Assembly: GCA_965206395.1 (NCBI GenBank)
Contig: CBDBJK010000035.1
Span: 124,001 to 188,000 of the forward strand
DNA: 64,000 nt
DNA from: CBDBJK01 sp965206395
GTDB taxonomy: Bacteria; Chloroflexota; Dehalococcoidia; Lucifugimonadales; CATOSD01
Direction: 5' to 3'
How positions within the stretch are numbered: position 1 is the stretch's first letter; each line of letters begins with the position of its first letter. This document shows positions 43,012-51,820 of this stretch, in pieces. The notes under the pieces were generated by a model. That model made no database searches, was not told the DNA's origin, and worked only from the letters and a program-made list of their open reading frames with translations. Both the position numbers and the translations under genes were made by a program.

Positions 43012-44784
43012 TTGATTCCCTTGCGCAATCGTTTGTTAAGCTCATGTCTTTTGCTGGCAGTCTCGCTGATAGCGTTCGCATGCTCAGGCTCGACGGATGC
43101 CACGTCTACGCCATTGCCAACCGCGAGAACTGCTCCAAGCAACACACCAACAGCGATGCCGACCTCCGCCCCAACGTCGGTGCCAACAATCGCGCCGTCA
43201 CCTGTGCCTACGATTGCACCCCTGGCCACTGTTTCGCCCCTTGCCTCAACACCTGCTCCTGTTAGCGCAACCGCGTCGCCCATAGGCGACGTTCGTTACC
43301 TTGGCACGCCCAATCTCGTTAGCCGACAGAACATAGCGCATCAGGACGTTCATCAGGAGATCTCTCCCGCGCTTTCGACCTGGGGGCCAGGAATAGCTTA
43401 CAGTCGCCTGCTTCGCTTCAAGTCCGGCCCCGACGTTGAGCTACCGAGCCTTGCTGTGGAGTGCGAGCTATGCGAGTCGTGGCAGATGGAAGGCGACACA
43501 ACTCTGGTATTTCGGATTCGCGATGACGTGCGCTGGCAGGATGTTTTGCCCCTAGACGGCCGCGTGCTCACCTCAGAAGACATCGTTTACAGCTACAACC
43601 GACAGCGACAATCGGGATGGCCCAACGCCTTACTACTCGCTGCCGTGGATTTTATGGAGACTCCCAGTCCTGACACTTTGCGTATTTCCCTCGCGTTTCC
43701 CGACGCCGATTTCATGGTCTCACTGGCAGACGGACACTCGAAAATAGTCGCAAGAGAGGCCGTCGAACTCAACGGCGACCTGAAAAACGGCCCGACCATT
43801 GGCACAGGCCCCTGGACTCTGAAGACGACGCAATCAAACACGGCTCATATTTTCGAGAGCAATCCTGAGCATTTTGAAGATGGTCTGCCGCTTGTCGATG
43901 GCATCAACATAAAGATAATCACAGATTCTCAGACGCGCAACGCCGCATTCAGGGTGAGGGCCATTGATGTTCAACAGATGGAGCCACAGGAGTGGGAGGA
44001 CTTTCGCCGGAGCAGGCCGGACGCCCCATTTTTGATGAGCAGAGACGCGGGCACGGGCCTTGAAGTGGCACTGAAGACCATAACGCCGCCATTCAACGAC
44101 GTGCGCGTGCGGAGGGCGGCCTTTCAGTCTATGGACCCCTGGAGGGCAATTCAGGATGTGTGGCAGGACGCGGCATTTGTGGGCCTTGGCTTTCCCCCTG
44201 CGCGGGCCGACTGGCTTTTGGATGAGACACAGCTTCGAGCCTACTTCGGCGACGCTGACACTGCCCGCGAATTGCTTCAGCAAGCTGGTGCGAATGCGCC
44301 TCTGCGAGTATCGATCAAGGTAGGTGATTTTGGCAATAGATACCAGGCTCACGCCCAACGCATAGCCGAGGAGATGAAAGCCGTCGGATTTGAGCCGACA
44401 ATTGAAGTCGTGAATCGTAGGGCGTTCGCCGAGGAGGTCTGGTTGGGGGGCGACTACCAGATGTTCGTCGGCCCCATCGCGCCGATGACGACGCCAAACG
44501 GCTACCTGCTGACGGTGCTGCATAGCCAGGGGCTTTGGAACACGACTGAGCACCAGGACGAAATCCTCGATGCCCTGATAGAGGCTCAGGCTCAGGAGTT
44601 CGACGCTGCGACGAGAAAGAGGCTTGTTCAGGAGATTCAGCTACGGGCCTTTGAGAATGCCTACCGCTTCATGCCAGCCGCGAGCGTTTCCATCTGGACG
44701 TGGTGGCCTAGAGTCCAGAACTTTTACCCGAATTTTGCGGCGTTTGAGTATGCGCACTGGGCGAGGGTGTGGCTAAGCGAGTAA
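43012..44784 (+). CDS. ABC transporter solute-binding lipoprotein (family 5)
   Basis: This 590-residue protein begins with a signal peptide and lipobox (LLAVSLIAFAC, Cys about residue 24), then a Ser/Thr/Pro/Ala-rich linker of about 70 residues, then an SBP_bac_5 domain (DDVRWQDVLPLDGRVLTSEDIVYS, GTGPWTLK). It should bind peptides, nickel chelates or sugars outside the membrane. No permease or ATPase gene is next to it, so its transporter is encoded elsewhere. The start is TTG at 43012 or 43021; both keep the signal peptide. Confidence 0.85.
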   Translation: MIPLRNRLLSSCLLLAVSLIAFACSGSTDATSTPLPTARTAPSNTPTAMPTSAPTSVPTIAPSPVPTIAPLATVSPLASTPAPVSATASPIGDVRYLGTPNLVSRQNIAHQDVHQEISPALSTWGPGIAYSRLLRFKSGPDVELPSLAVECELCESWQMEGDTTLVFRIRDDVRWQDVLPLDGRVLTSEDIVYSYNRQRQSGWPNALLLAAVDFMETPSPDTLRISLAFPDADFMVSLADGHSKIVAREAVELNGDLKNGPTIGTGPWTLKTTQSNTAHIFESNPEHFEDGLPLVDGINIKIITDSQTRNAAFRVRAIDVQQMEPQEWEDFRRSRPDAPFLMSRDAGTGLEVALKTITPPFNDVRVRRAAFQSMDPWRAIQDVWQDAAFVGLGFPPARADWLLDETQLRAYFGDADTARELLQQAGANAPLRVSIKVGDFGNRYQAHAQRIAEEMKAVGFEPTIEVVNRRAFAEEVWLGGDYQMFVGPIAPMTTPNGYLLTVLHSQGLWNTTEHQDEILDALIEAQAQEFDAATRKRLVQEIQLRAFENAYRFMPAASVSIWTWWPRVQNFYPNFAAFEYAHWARVWLSE

Positions 44785-44825
44785 GTAGCTTCACAATTAG
44801 TCAAGGTGTGTTCGGCCTCACGCCA

Positions 44826-44906
44826 GACCTCACCCCGCGAAATCTAAGAGAGGCTTGGTTATTAGGCACCCCTCTCCGTTCACGGAGAGGGGAAGGGGGT
44901 GAGGTC
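44826..44906. repeat. Family B MITE-like element, copy 2
   Basis: Terminal inverted repeats GACCTCACCCC (44826) and GGGGTGAGGTC (ending 44906) enclose a perfect inner hairpin, CCCCTCTCCGT/ACGGAGAGGGG with a 2-nt loop. No ORF. The remaining bases of 44785-44974 show nothing else. Confidence 0.85.
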
Positions 44907-44974
44907 AAGCGTTCGTATACAAGAATCTCAGATACCTACCCAATAACCTGCTCTCCCCAAGCCTGCTACTTGCG

Positions 44975-45421
44975 TTATTTGCGGTACTCGTCGATGCCAT
45001 CTTCGAGGGCAGACCAGGCGAGTAATGCGCATTTGATTCGGACGGGAAACTGCCGGACGCTCGACAGCGATTCAAGCTCGCCTAGCTCTTTGATCTCTTC
45101 CTCGGTAGGCGAGTGACCGCGTATCATGCTCTTGAACAGGGTGGACACCGCTTCGATTTCCTCCAGGGTCTTGCCTTTGATGGCCTTGGTAATCATCGAG
45201 CCAGTGGCCTGATTGATCGAGCATCCCTCTCCCTGAAGACCTATGTGTTCGACATGGCCCTCGTCGCTCAGGCGAATCTGGAGATGGATTTCGTCTCCGC
45301 AGAAGGGATTGACAGCGTTCCCAGTTATGTCGGCGTCCTTCACCTCGTCGCTGTTCCGAGGGTTGCGGGAGTGGTCTAGTATCGCCTCACGGTACAGGTC
45401 ATCAAGCTCATTTAGCGCCAT
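44975..45421 (-). CDS. sufU: SufU-type zinc-dependent sulfurtransferase/scaffold protein (copy 1)
   Basis: This 148-residue protein of the IscU/SufU family has C41 (NPFCGD), D43, C67 (GEGCSIN) and C131 (RIKCALLAW), the zinc/cluster ligands. The insert between C67 and C131 marks it as SufU, which takes sulfur from SufS. It overlaps sufS by 14 bp at its 5' end and is the last gene of the suf operon. A second SufU-like gene lies within the same operon. Confidence 0.94.
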   Translation of the reverse strand: MALNELDDLYREAILDHSRNPRNSDEVKDADITGNAVNPFCGDEIHLQIRLSDEGHVEHIGLQGEGCSINQATGSMITKAIKGKTLEEIEAVSTLFKSMIRGHSPTEEEIKELGELESLSSVRQFPVRIKCALLAWSALEDGIDEYRK

Positions 45422-46643
45422 GCGCGAAATACCTCAGGGCCTCCTTGAGTCCGTCCACAAGAAGGTCAACCTCTTCCTCGGTATTATACACGTAAAAACT
45501 GGCTCTGGCGGTGGCGACAACGCCCATCGTGCGCATGAGAGGCATGGTGCAGTGGTGGCCCGTGCGTATGGCAATACCCTGGCGGTCGAGAACTGTTCCC
45601 AGGTCGTGAGGATGCACGTCCGGGTGATGGAAAGGGATGATGCCGCCTCTGAAATCGGGGTCTGTTGGCCCGAACACATCCAGTTCCTCAAGCTCTTTGA
45701 AGGCGTCCAGTGCGTACCGCGTCACCTGGATTTCGTGCTCGCGGACGTTATCCATGCCCAGTTCGTTCAGGTAGTCTATGGCGGCTCCCAGAGCTATGGC
45801 GTCGGCGATGTTGGGCGTGCCTGCCTCGAAGCGCATAGGCAGGTCGTTCCAAGTGGCCTTTTCATATGTCACTTCCAGCACCATCTCGCCGCCGCGAAGG
45901 AAAGGCTCCATTTGCTCCAGGATATCCCGTTTAACGTACAGCGCTCCGATGCCGGTTGGCCCAAGCATTTTGTGCCCTGAAAAGGCCAGGAAGTCGCAGT
46001 CAAGGTCTTGCACGTCAACAGGCATGTGCGGGACGCTCTGCGCGCCGTCTACCAGCACGGCGGCTCCCACCGCTTTCGCCTTGGCCGTCAGCTCCTTTAC
46101 CGGATTTATCGTGCCAATGGAGTTGGACATATGAACGAGGGCCAGGAGTTTCGTGCGTTGATTGATTATCGAATCCACGTCTTCCAGATTGAGGCTGCCA
46201 TCTTTTGCCAGGGGCAAGAATCGAAGCACGGCGCCTTTGTCCTTAGCGACCTTTTGCCAGGGAACCAGGTTGCTGTGGTGCTCCATTTGCGAGACAACAA
46301 TCTCGTCTCCAGCGTTGATGTTGTCCATCGCCCAGGTGTTGGCTACGAGGTTGATGCCCTCGGTGGTATTGCGAGTCCAGACGATGGATTCGGAAGTCTC
46401 GGCGTTGATAAACCGGGCGACCTTCTGCCGCGCCTCCTCGTATCTATCAGTGGCCTCCATGCTGAGAGCGTGGACGCCTCTGTGCACGTTAGCGTTGTAT
46501 CCTTCGTAATAGTCTACCAGCGCTTGAATTACGGCGCGAGGCTTCTGCGATGTGGCGGCGTTGTCGAGGTAAACCAGAGGTTTGCCATAAACACTCCTGG
46601 AAAGAATAGGAAAATCCTCACGGATTTTTTTCACGTCGAGCAT
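45408..46643 (-). CDS. sufS: Cysteine desulfurase SufS
   Basis: SufS removes sulfur from cysteine as a persulfide for iron-sulfur assembly. The 411-residue protein has the PLP lysine K225 in AFSGHKMLGPTG and the catalytic Cys365 in IRTGHHCTMPLM, which is the group II (SufS/CsdB) form. ATG 46643 (MLDVKKIREDFPIL) follows GAGGGGGG by 4 bp; an upstream in-frame start at 46667 is less likely. It overlaps sufU1, which is its expected partner. Confidence 0.97.
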   Translation of the reverse strand: MLDVKKIREDFPILSRSVYGKPLVYLDNAATSQKPRAVIQALVDYYEGYNANVHRGVHALSMEATDRYEEARQKVARFINAETSESIVWTRNTTEGINLVANTWAMDNINAGDEIVVSQMEHHSNLVPWQKVAKDKGAVLRFLPLAKDGSLNLEDVDSIINQRTKLLALVHMSNSIGTINPVKELTAKAKAVGAAVLVDGAQSVPHMPVDVQDLDCDFLAFSGHKMLGPTGIGALYVKRDILEQMEPFLRGGEMVLEVTYEKATWNDLPMRFEAGTPNIADAIALGAAIDYLNELGMDNVREHEIQVTRYALDAFKELEELDVFGPTDPDFRGGIIPFHHPDVHPHDLGTVLDRQGIAIRTGHHCTMPLMRTMGVVATARASFYVYNTEEEVDLLVDGLKEALRYFAHGAK

Positions 46644-46732
46644 TATTCCCCCCTCTAAGTGGAACAAATAGCCTCACGCCAATGAGTAGATAGTTTCATC
46701 GGCACAGTGTCAAAACGTAGATAGCTAATGTA

Positions 46733-46771
46733 GTAGGGGTGTTCAATCCTTCCGCGGAAGGATCCCCCTAC
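46733..46771. repeat. Family A palindrome, copy 6
   Basis: Arms GTAGGGGTGTTCAATCCTTC and, on the other side, GGAAGGATCCCCCTAC surround the core CCGCGG. It sits between the Rieske-type gene and sufS in the suf operon, where it would form a hairpin in the mRNA. Confidence 0.85.
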
Positions 46772-46778
46772 ATGGGAT

Positions 46779-47084
46779 CTATACTTCGATTTCGATGTCG
46801 TCGCCCTCGACGCGTACCTTGAATGTGTCGATAGCGACGACGGCGGGAAGCGCCTGTACCTCGCCTGTCCTCACGTCGAACCGTGCGCCATGCCTTGGGC
46901 ACTCGATTTCGTAGCCATCCAGGTCGCCCTGATCTAACGAACCTTCGTCATGGGTGCAAACGTCGTCGACGGCATACAGTTCGCCGTTGACGTTGCATAC
47001 TGCAACCGCCCTGTCACCTATCTCGAAGACCTTGGAAGTCCCTGGCGGGACATCGCTCATCGTACCAACTTTGACAAACGCCAT
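46779..47084 (-). CDS. Rieske-type [2Fe-2S] ferredoxin
   Basis: This 101-residue single Rieske domain has C43-X-H45 (CTHDEGSL) and C62-X2-H65 (CPRHGARFD), the ligands of a [2Fe-2S] cluster. It resembles the small ferredoxin subunits of aromatic dioxygenases and nitrite reductase NirD, but no oxygenase is nearby. Lying between rrf2 and sufS, it could supply electrons for cluster assembly; this is an inference. Similar Rieske genes occur in suf clusters of other bacteria. GAGGTGG precedes the ATG. Confidence 0.9.
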   Translation of the reverse strand: MAFVKVGTMSDVPPGTSKVFEIGDRAVAVCNVNGELYAVDDVCTHDEGSLDQGDLDGYEIECPRHGARFDVRTGEVQALPAVVAIDTFKVRVEGDDIEIEV

Positions 47085-47150
47085 CGTTTATCCACCTCTT
47101 GTAAATTTATTGACGCTTTTTCGGGTGCGGCCTGGAAATAGGCCGTGAAA

Positions 47151-47600
47151 TTAGAACGTCTGGACGAGCATTTCCTGATGGCCTCGCTTTATCTCACGAG
47201 TGCGTTCAACCAGATCGGCAATGCTCGTGGAGCTGAGTATCTTGTTTACTGCTTCGGCCACGCTCTGCCAAACTTCCCTCTGGGCGCAGGCCGGAACGTG
47301 GATGCACATTTTCGTGTCACCAAGGCACGCAACAGGCGTCTCGGTTCCTCCAAGGCACGCCATGACGATGCTCAGTCGGATGGCAGAAGGCTCCATCGCA
47401 AGGGAATGCCCTCCCTGTGGGCCGCGCTGACTCTTGATGATCTGGTACTTGCTCAGAGCGTGAAGCACCTGGGCGAGGTACGGCTCAGGAATGGCCGTCC
47501 GGCTCGCAATCTCTGAGGCACGTACCGGCCGATCCTCAGCATATTGTGCGAGGTCCACAAGCGCCCTTACTCCATAATCAACTTTAATCGGGATGTGCAT
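47151..47600 (-). CDS. Rrf2-family iron-sulfur-sensing regulator
   Basis: This 149-residue protein has an N-terminal winged helix (VDYGVRALVDLAQYAEDRPV and the recognition region AIPEPYLAQVLHAL) and cysteines C92, C99 and C105, spaced like the cluster ligands of IscR (92, 98, 104). It probably binds an iron-sulfur cluster and represses the suf genes when clusters are abundant. The TTGTTGA/TCAACAA palindrome before sufB is its likely site. GGAGG lies 8 bp before the ATG. Confidence 0.9.
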   Translation of the reverse strand: MHIPIKVDYGVRALVDLAQYAEDRPVRASEIASRTAIPEPYLAQVLHALSKYQIIKSQRGPQGGHSLAMEPSAIRLSIVMACLGGTETPVACLGDTKMCIHVPACAQREVWQSVAEAVNKILSSTSIADLVERTREIKRGHQEMLVQTF

Positions 47601-47640
47601 CTCATTTGCCTCCCATCAAGGCCTATCTCTCGACTCTCGC

Positions 47641-48093
47641 CTACTCGGTTTTGACTTGTTCCCCTTGCCCGTTCAACGCTGATTTAAGCGTATGCCATGA
47701 CAACGTTGCGCACTTGATGCGCGCGGGATATTCTGACACGCCAGAGAGAATTTCGAGGTCGCCGAGCATGTCGGCGTCGAAGTCCTCGCCCGGCTGCCGC
47801 GTAATCATATGCCTGAACGCGTCGAAAGTCGTTTCAGCCTCGGCAACGCTTTTACCTTTGACGCTCTCGGTCATCATGGACGCGGACGCCTTCGAGATTG
47901 CGCAGCCTGCCCCCTCGAAACCAACGTCGGTGATAACGTCGTCCTCTACGATCAGATACAGATCAATCTGGTCGCCACACAAAGGGTTGAAACCGTCCGC
48001 CGTCCGGTTGGCCTCTTCCAGCTTGTGAAAGTTGCGAGGCCTCATGTTGTGGTCCATGACGATTTCCTGATATAGCTCCCGAAGGTCATACAT
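47641..48093 (-). CDS. Second SufU-type protein (copy 2)
   Basis: This 150-residue IscU/SufU-fold protein has C39 (NPLCGD), D41, C64 (GAGCAIS) and C128 (RIKCATLSW), so all ligands are kept. The SufU-type insert is present. It is clearly divergent from the copy at 44975-45421. Its place directly downstream of sufD makes it part of the suf operon. Whether it acts as sulfur acceptor like SufU or as a scaffold like IscU cannot be told. Confidence 0.92.
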   Translation of the reverse strand: MYDLRELYQEIVMDHNMRPRNFHKLEEANRTADGFNPLCGDQIDLYLIVEDDVITDVGFEGAGCAISKASASMMTESVKGKSVAEAETTFDAFRHMITRQPGEDFDADMLGDLEILSGVSEYPARIKCATLSWHTLKSALNGQGEQVKTE

Positions 48094-48134
48094 TAATCGG
48101 CTAATCCTTTAGTCTGCGTACGTCAAAGCACGCA

Positions 48135-49478
48135 TCAAAACTCGAACTTGTAGGTCGGCAAAGAGTCTAGAAACAATTTTTCCAGGTACTCGCGAAACTC
48201 GCCCAACTGGACTGTATCGATTATCTCGCTGGCGAAACCGTAAATTAACAAGCGGCTGGCGGTCTCTAGGTCGATGCCCCGGCTTCGCATGTAGAACACG
48301 GTATCCTCGCTGATGTTGCCCGCCGTCGCGCCGTGTCCGCACTTCACGTCGTCCGCGTAAATATAAAGCGCGGGCTTGCTGTCTACCTCGGCGTTCGGCG
48401 ACAGAACCAGATTCTTGTCGGTCTGCAGCGAATCGGTCTTTATAGCGCCCTCGCGCACCCAGACGGTTCCGCCAAATACTGCCCTGGACCTACCGTCCAG
48501 AATGCCCTTGTAGTACAGGCGGCTGGTTCCATATGGCTTGGCGTGGTCTATGTTTATGTAGTTGTCCATGTGCTGTCGGCCCGATGTCATGTACAGTCCG
48601 TTCAGATCGCAATAACTCCCAGGGCCATCGAGCAGAACAGATAGATCGTAGCGTCCTATAGCAGGGCCTTTCTCGAACGTCTTCGATGAGAACACACTGT
48701 TGTCGCTCTGGTAGACTCGCGCGACTCCAACATGATATGCCTCTTCGCTCTCCATGAGCAGCCTATGGTGGTCTACCTCGGCCCCTTCTTCGAGCACGAT
48801 TTCTGTGACCGCGTTCGTGAAGTAGCGATTCTGCGAGACGCCAACATAGCTCTCCATGATGGTCGCCTTGCTATTCGGCCCGGCGATGACCAGCACTCGC
48901 GGGTGAGACACAGTGGACTTTTCTCTCTCGGTCGAGACGAAGATGAGATGCAGCGGCGATTCCAGGGACTCACCTTCGGGAATGTGAACGAACGCACCGT
49001 CGTGGAGGAAGGCGGTATTCAGCGCGATAAAACCGTCGTCTTCGACAGAGGCCTGCTTAGCAAGATGACGCTCGATTACGTCGTCGCCCGACATGACGGC
49101 TTCTGCGAGGCTCATCGCCCGGACGCCATTTGCTACGTCAGGCAACGTTGATAGCGACTCGGAAAGGCTGCCGTTCACGAAGACGAGGCTGGTTGAGCCA
49201 GCGAATATGGGCGCGATTCGCCGTATCTCGGCTAAGGTCGCTTCGTCGATACTCGTGTCAATGGGATAGCTGAATGTGGCGCTCGCTATCGGGCCGACAT
49301 TGGTGTACTTCCATTTCTCGTTGCCTCTGCGAGCCGTAGGCAAGCCTAGCCCGGAGAAGCTGTTCATCCCCCGTTCGCGAATGTCATGAAGCCATGCTGG
49401 GCCATTGGTATCTTGTCTCTTTTGAAGAATACGATAGTCGGAGGTGTACTTTTCGTATTCAGTTAGCGTCTGAGTCAT
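48135..49478 (-). CDS. sufD: Fe-S assembly protein SufD
   Basis: This 447-residue protein has a beta-helix core and the SufBD family segments KNLVLSPNAEVDSKPALYIY, VKCGHGATAGNIS and FYMRSRGI (about residues 370-410). The CGHGAT motif with its histidine is the SufD site that works with SufB in cluster formation. It belongs to the SufBC2D scaffold and is placed sufB-sufC-sufD on the minus strand, 18 bp after sufC. Confidence 0.96.
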   Translation of the reverse strand: MTQTLTEYEKYTSDYRILQKRQDTNGPAWLHDIRERGMNSFSGLGLPTARRGNEKWKYTNVGPIASATFSYPIDTSIDEATLAEIRRIAPIFAGSTSLVFVNGSLSESLSTLPDVANGVRAMSLAEAVMSGDDVIERHLAKQASVEDDGFIALNTAFLHDGAFVHIPEGESLESPLHLIFVSTEREKSTVSHPRVLVIAGPNSKATIMESYVGVSQNRYFTNAVTEIVLEEGAEVDHHRLLMESEEAYHVGVARVYQSDNSVFSSKTFEKGPAIGRYDLSVLLDGPGSYCDLNGLYMTSGRQHMDNYINIDHAKPYGTSRLYYKGILDGRSRAVFGGTVWVREGAIKTDSLQTDKNLVLSPNAEVDSKPALYIYADDVKCGHGATAGNISEDTVFYMRSRGIDLETASRLLIYGFASEIIDTVQLGEFREYLEKLFLDSLPTYKFEF

Positions 49479-49496
49479 AATTTTGGGCGCACCGTC

Positions 49497-50294
49497 CTAC
49501 GCAGTAACCTGATCTTTGTTGTCTGCCGACTCCTTTACCCAGTCGTAGCCCTTATCTTCAAGCTCAAGGGCAAGCTCCTTGCCGCCAGACATGACGAGGC
49601 GGCCATCGACGAGTACGTGAACGTAGTCGGGAGTGATGTAGTTGAGTATCCGCTGGTAGTGGGTCACCAGCACTATTGCATTCGATTCGTCCCGCATCTG
49701 GTTGACGCCGTTCGCTACTATTCTAAGCGCGTCAATGTCCAGGCCGGAATCCGTCTCGTCCAGAAGGGCCAGCTTTGGTTCGAGAAGGGCCATTTGAAGA
49801 ATCTCGTTGCGCTTCTTCTCTCCGCCGGAGAAGCCCTCGTTGACCGAACGCTTCACGAGGTCAGATGGCATTTCCATTAGCTGCATCTGAGTTTCCAGAT
49901 GCCTGTCGAACTCCCTGATGCTGAATTCCTTAAGGCCCTTATGCTGGCGTATGGCATCCACCGACGCCTTCAAGAACTGCCATGAGCGTACTCCCGCAAG
50001 CTCTACCGGATACTGGAACGCGAGGAATATGCCTTCTCTAGCGCGAACCTCTGGAAGCATCGCAAGGAGGTTTTGACCCTGGTAGATGACCCCGCCTTGT
50101 GTGACCTTGTATTCGGGCCGACCTGCCAGAACGCTTGCCAGCGTGCTCTTTCCTGAGCCGTTCGGCCCCATAATGGCGTGCACCTCGCCGACGTTGACGG
50201 TCAGGTCTATGCCTTTTAGTATCTCGGTTTCAGCGACCGCTGCGTGAAGGTCTCTTACCTCAAGCAACGGGCTGTTGCTGTTCTCTGTCGTCAT
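49497..50294 (-). CDS. sufC: Fe-S assembly ATPase SufC
   Basis: This 265-residue ABC-type ATPase has Walker A GPNGSGKST, signature SGGEKKRNEI and Walker B LALLDETDSGLD (all SufC hallmarks), with a C-terminal extension DYVHVLVDGRLVMSGGKELA. It powers shape changes of the SufBC2D complex. It lies between sufB (3 bp gap) and sufD. Confidence 0.98.
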   Translation of the reverse strand: MTTENSNSPLLEVRDLHAAVAETEILKGIDLTVNVGEVHAIMGPNGSGKSTLASVLAGRPEYKVTQGGVIYQGQNLLAMLPEVRAREGIFLAFQYPVELAGVRSWQFLKASVDAIRQHKGLKEFSIREFDRHLETQMQLMEMPSDLVKRSVNEGFSGGEKKRNEILQMALLEPKLALLDETDSGLDIDALRIVANGVNQMRDESNAIVLVTHYQRILNYITPDYVHVLVDGRLVMSGGKELALELEDKGYDWVKESADNKDQVTA

Positions 50295-50297
50295 CGT

Positions 50298-51758
50298 TTA
50301 GCCTACTGTCCCCTCAAGGTTTACCCTGAGCAACTGTGACGCCTCTGCCGCAAACTCGAAAGGCAGCTCCTTGAAGATGCCTCTGCAGAAGCCGTTGATT
50401 ATCATGTAGTTAGCGTCGTCGAGTGAGATGCCGCGTTGCTGCAAGTAAAATAGCTGGTCGTCGTTCACCTTGGACGTCGTGGCCTCGTGCCCCATCTTGG
50501 CGGTTGGGTTGCGCACCTCGATGTAGGGCACGGTGTGAGCGCCGCACTTGTCGCCGATGAGTAGAGAGTCGCACTGGGTAAAGTTCAGGGCGTTCTTCGC
50601 CGTCGGCATGATTTTTACCATGCCGCGATAGGTGCTCTGGCCGTGACCTGCGGAAATGCCCTTCGCCACGATGGTGCTTCTTGTGTTCTTGCCGATGTGA
50701 ATCATCTTGGTGCCCGTGTCGGCCTGCTGGTAGTTGTTCGTGAGCGCGACGGAGTAGAACTCGCCAACGGAGCCGTCGCCCTGCAAGAATACGCTGGGGT
50801 ACTTCCAGGTAATAGCCGAGCCGGTCTCGACCTGGGTCCAGGAAATCTTGGAGTTCTTGCCGATGGCGTGCGCGCGCTTCGTCACGAAGTTGTAGACGCC
50901 ACCGTTGCCGTCCTTGTCGCCCGGATACCAGTTCTGGAGCGTCGAATACTTGATTTCGGCGTCGTCGAGCACGACAAGCTCCACGACGGCAGCATGCAAC
51001 TGATGGCTTTTCCTGATTGGCGCGGTGCAGCCTTCAAGGTAGCTCACGTAGCTGCCCTTATCGGCGATAATCAGCGTTCGCTCGAACTGGCCTGTATCGA
51101 TTTCGTTGATGCGGAAGTACGTCATCAACTCGACAGGACAGCGCACGCCCGGCGGAACGTAGCAGAAGGAGCCGTCACTAAAGACTGCCGAATTCAGCGT
51201 GGCGTAAAAGTTGTCGCTGTAGGGCACGACAGAGCCGAGGTATTTCTTCACAAGTTCCGGGTGCTTCTGGACGGCTTCGCTCATCGAGCAAAAGATTACC
51301 CCCGCCTTTTCCAGCATGTCTTTGTACGTGGTGGCGACGGATACACTGTCGAGCACCGCGTCGATGGCGACGCCTGTGAGCTTCTTTTGCTCTTCAAGAG
51401 GAATCCCAAGCTTGCTGAACGCCTCAAGCATCTCCGGGTCTACGTCATCAAGACTCTTGGGGCCATCACCCTGCGACTTTGGGGCCGCGTAGTAGATGAT
51501 GTCCTGGAAGTCAATCGGCTCGTGCTTGATATTGGCCCACGTCGGCTCTTCCTTAGATTGCTTCATCCAGTGTTTGTAGGCCTTGAGCCTCCATTCGAGC
51601 ATCCACTCAGGCTCGTTTTTCTTCGCGGAGATGAGGCGCACGATACCCTCGTTCAGGCCCTTGGGGGCAACGTCTGACTCGTAGTCGAACTCGAAACCCC
51701 ATTTGTAGTTGGCATCCTCAACGCCGGTTTCCCTGGAAATGACCTTCTGGCTGGTCAT
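50298..51758 (-). CDS. sufB: Fe-S assembly scaffold protein SufB
   Basis: This 486-residue beta-helix protein is the first gene of the suf operon. It has SFCYVPPGVRCPVELMTYFR, EGCTAPIRKSHQLHAAVVEL with the conserved sulfur-accepting Cys, and CDSLLIGDKCGAHTVPYIEV. ATG 51758 (MTSQKVISRETG) is preferred, since AAGGAG lies 10 bp before it; an in-frame ATG at 51800 falls inside the candidate operator. Transcription should start at the promoter 51821-51849. Confidence 0.98.
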   Translation of the reverse strand: MTSQKVISRETGVEDANYKWGFEFDYESDVAPKGLNEGIVRLISAKKNEPEWMLEWRLKAYKHWMKQSKEEPTWANIKHEPIDFQDIIYYAAPKSQGDGPKSLDDVDPEMLEAFSKLGIPLEEQKKLTGVAIDAVLDSVSVATTYKDMLEKAGVIFCSMSEAVQKHPELVKKYLGSVVPYSDNFYATLNSAVFSDGSFCYVPPGVRCPVELMTYFRINEIDTGQFERTLIIADKGSYVSYLEGCTAPIRKSHQLHAAVVELVVLDDAEIKYSTLQNWYPGDKDGNGGVYNFVTKRAHAIGKNSKISWTQVETGSAITWKYPSVFLQGDGSVGEFYSVALTNNYQQADTGTKMIHIGKNTRSTIVAKGISAGHGQSTYRGMVKIMPTAKNALNFTQCDSLLIGDKCGAHTVPYIEVRNPTAKMGHEATTSKVNDDQLFYLQQRGISLDDANYMIINGFCRGIFKELPFEFAAEASQLLRVNLEGTVG

Positions 51759-51788
51759 AGATTTTGTATCTCCTTTTGTTGATACCCT

Positions 51789-51811
51789 TTGTTGATGCAT
51801 TTAGTCAACAA
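51789..51811. promoter_or_regulatory. Palindromic candidate operator of the suf operon
   Basis: TTGTTGA (51789-51795) and TCAACAA (51805-51811) are perfect inverted repeats 9 bp apart. They lie between the -10 box and the sufB ribosome site, a position where a bound repressor would block transcription. A third TTGTTGA lies at 51777-51783. The Rrf2 protein of the operon is the obvious candidate binder (inference). Confidence 0.65.
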
Positions 51812-51820
51812 TAGGCTATC

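Noticed and set aside
3791..46771. Family A palindromes as a CRISPR array
   Set aside because: The copies are single, kilobases apart, and have no spacers or cas genes.
50643..51677. Plus-strand ORF of 344 codons opposite sufB
   Set aside because: sufB on the minus strand is unmistakable. The opposite frame is low-complexity and matches nothing.
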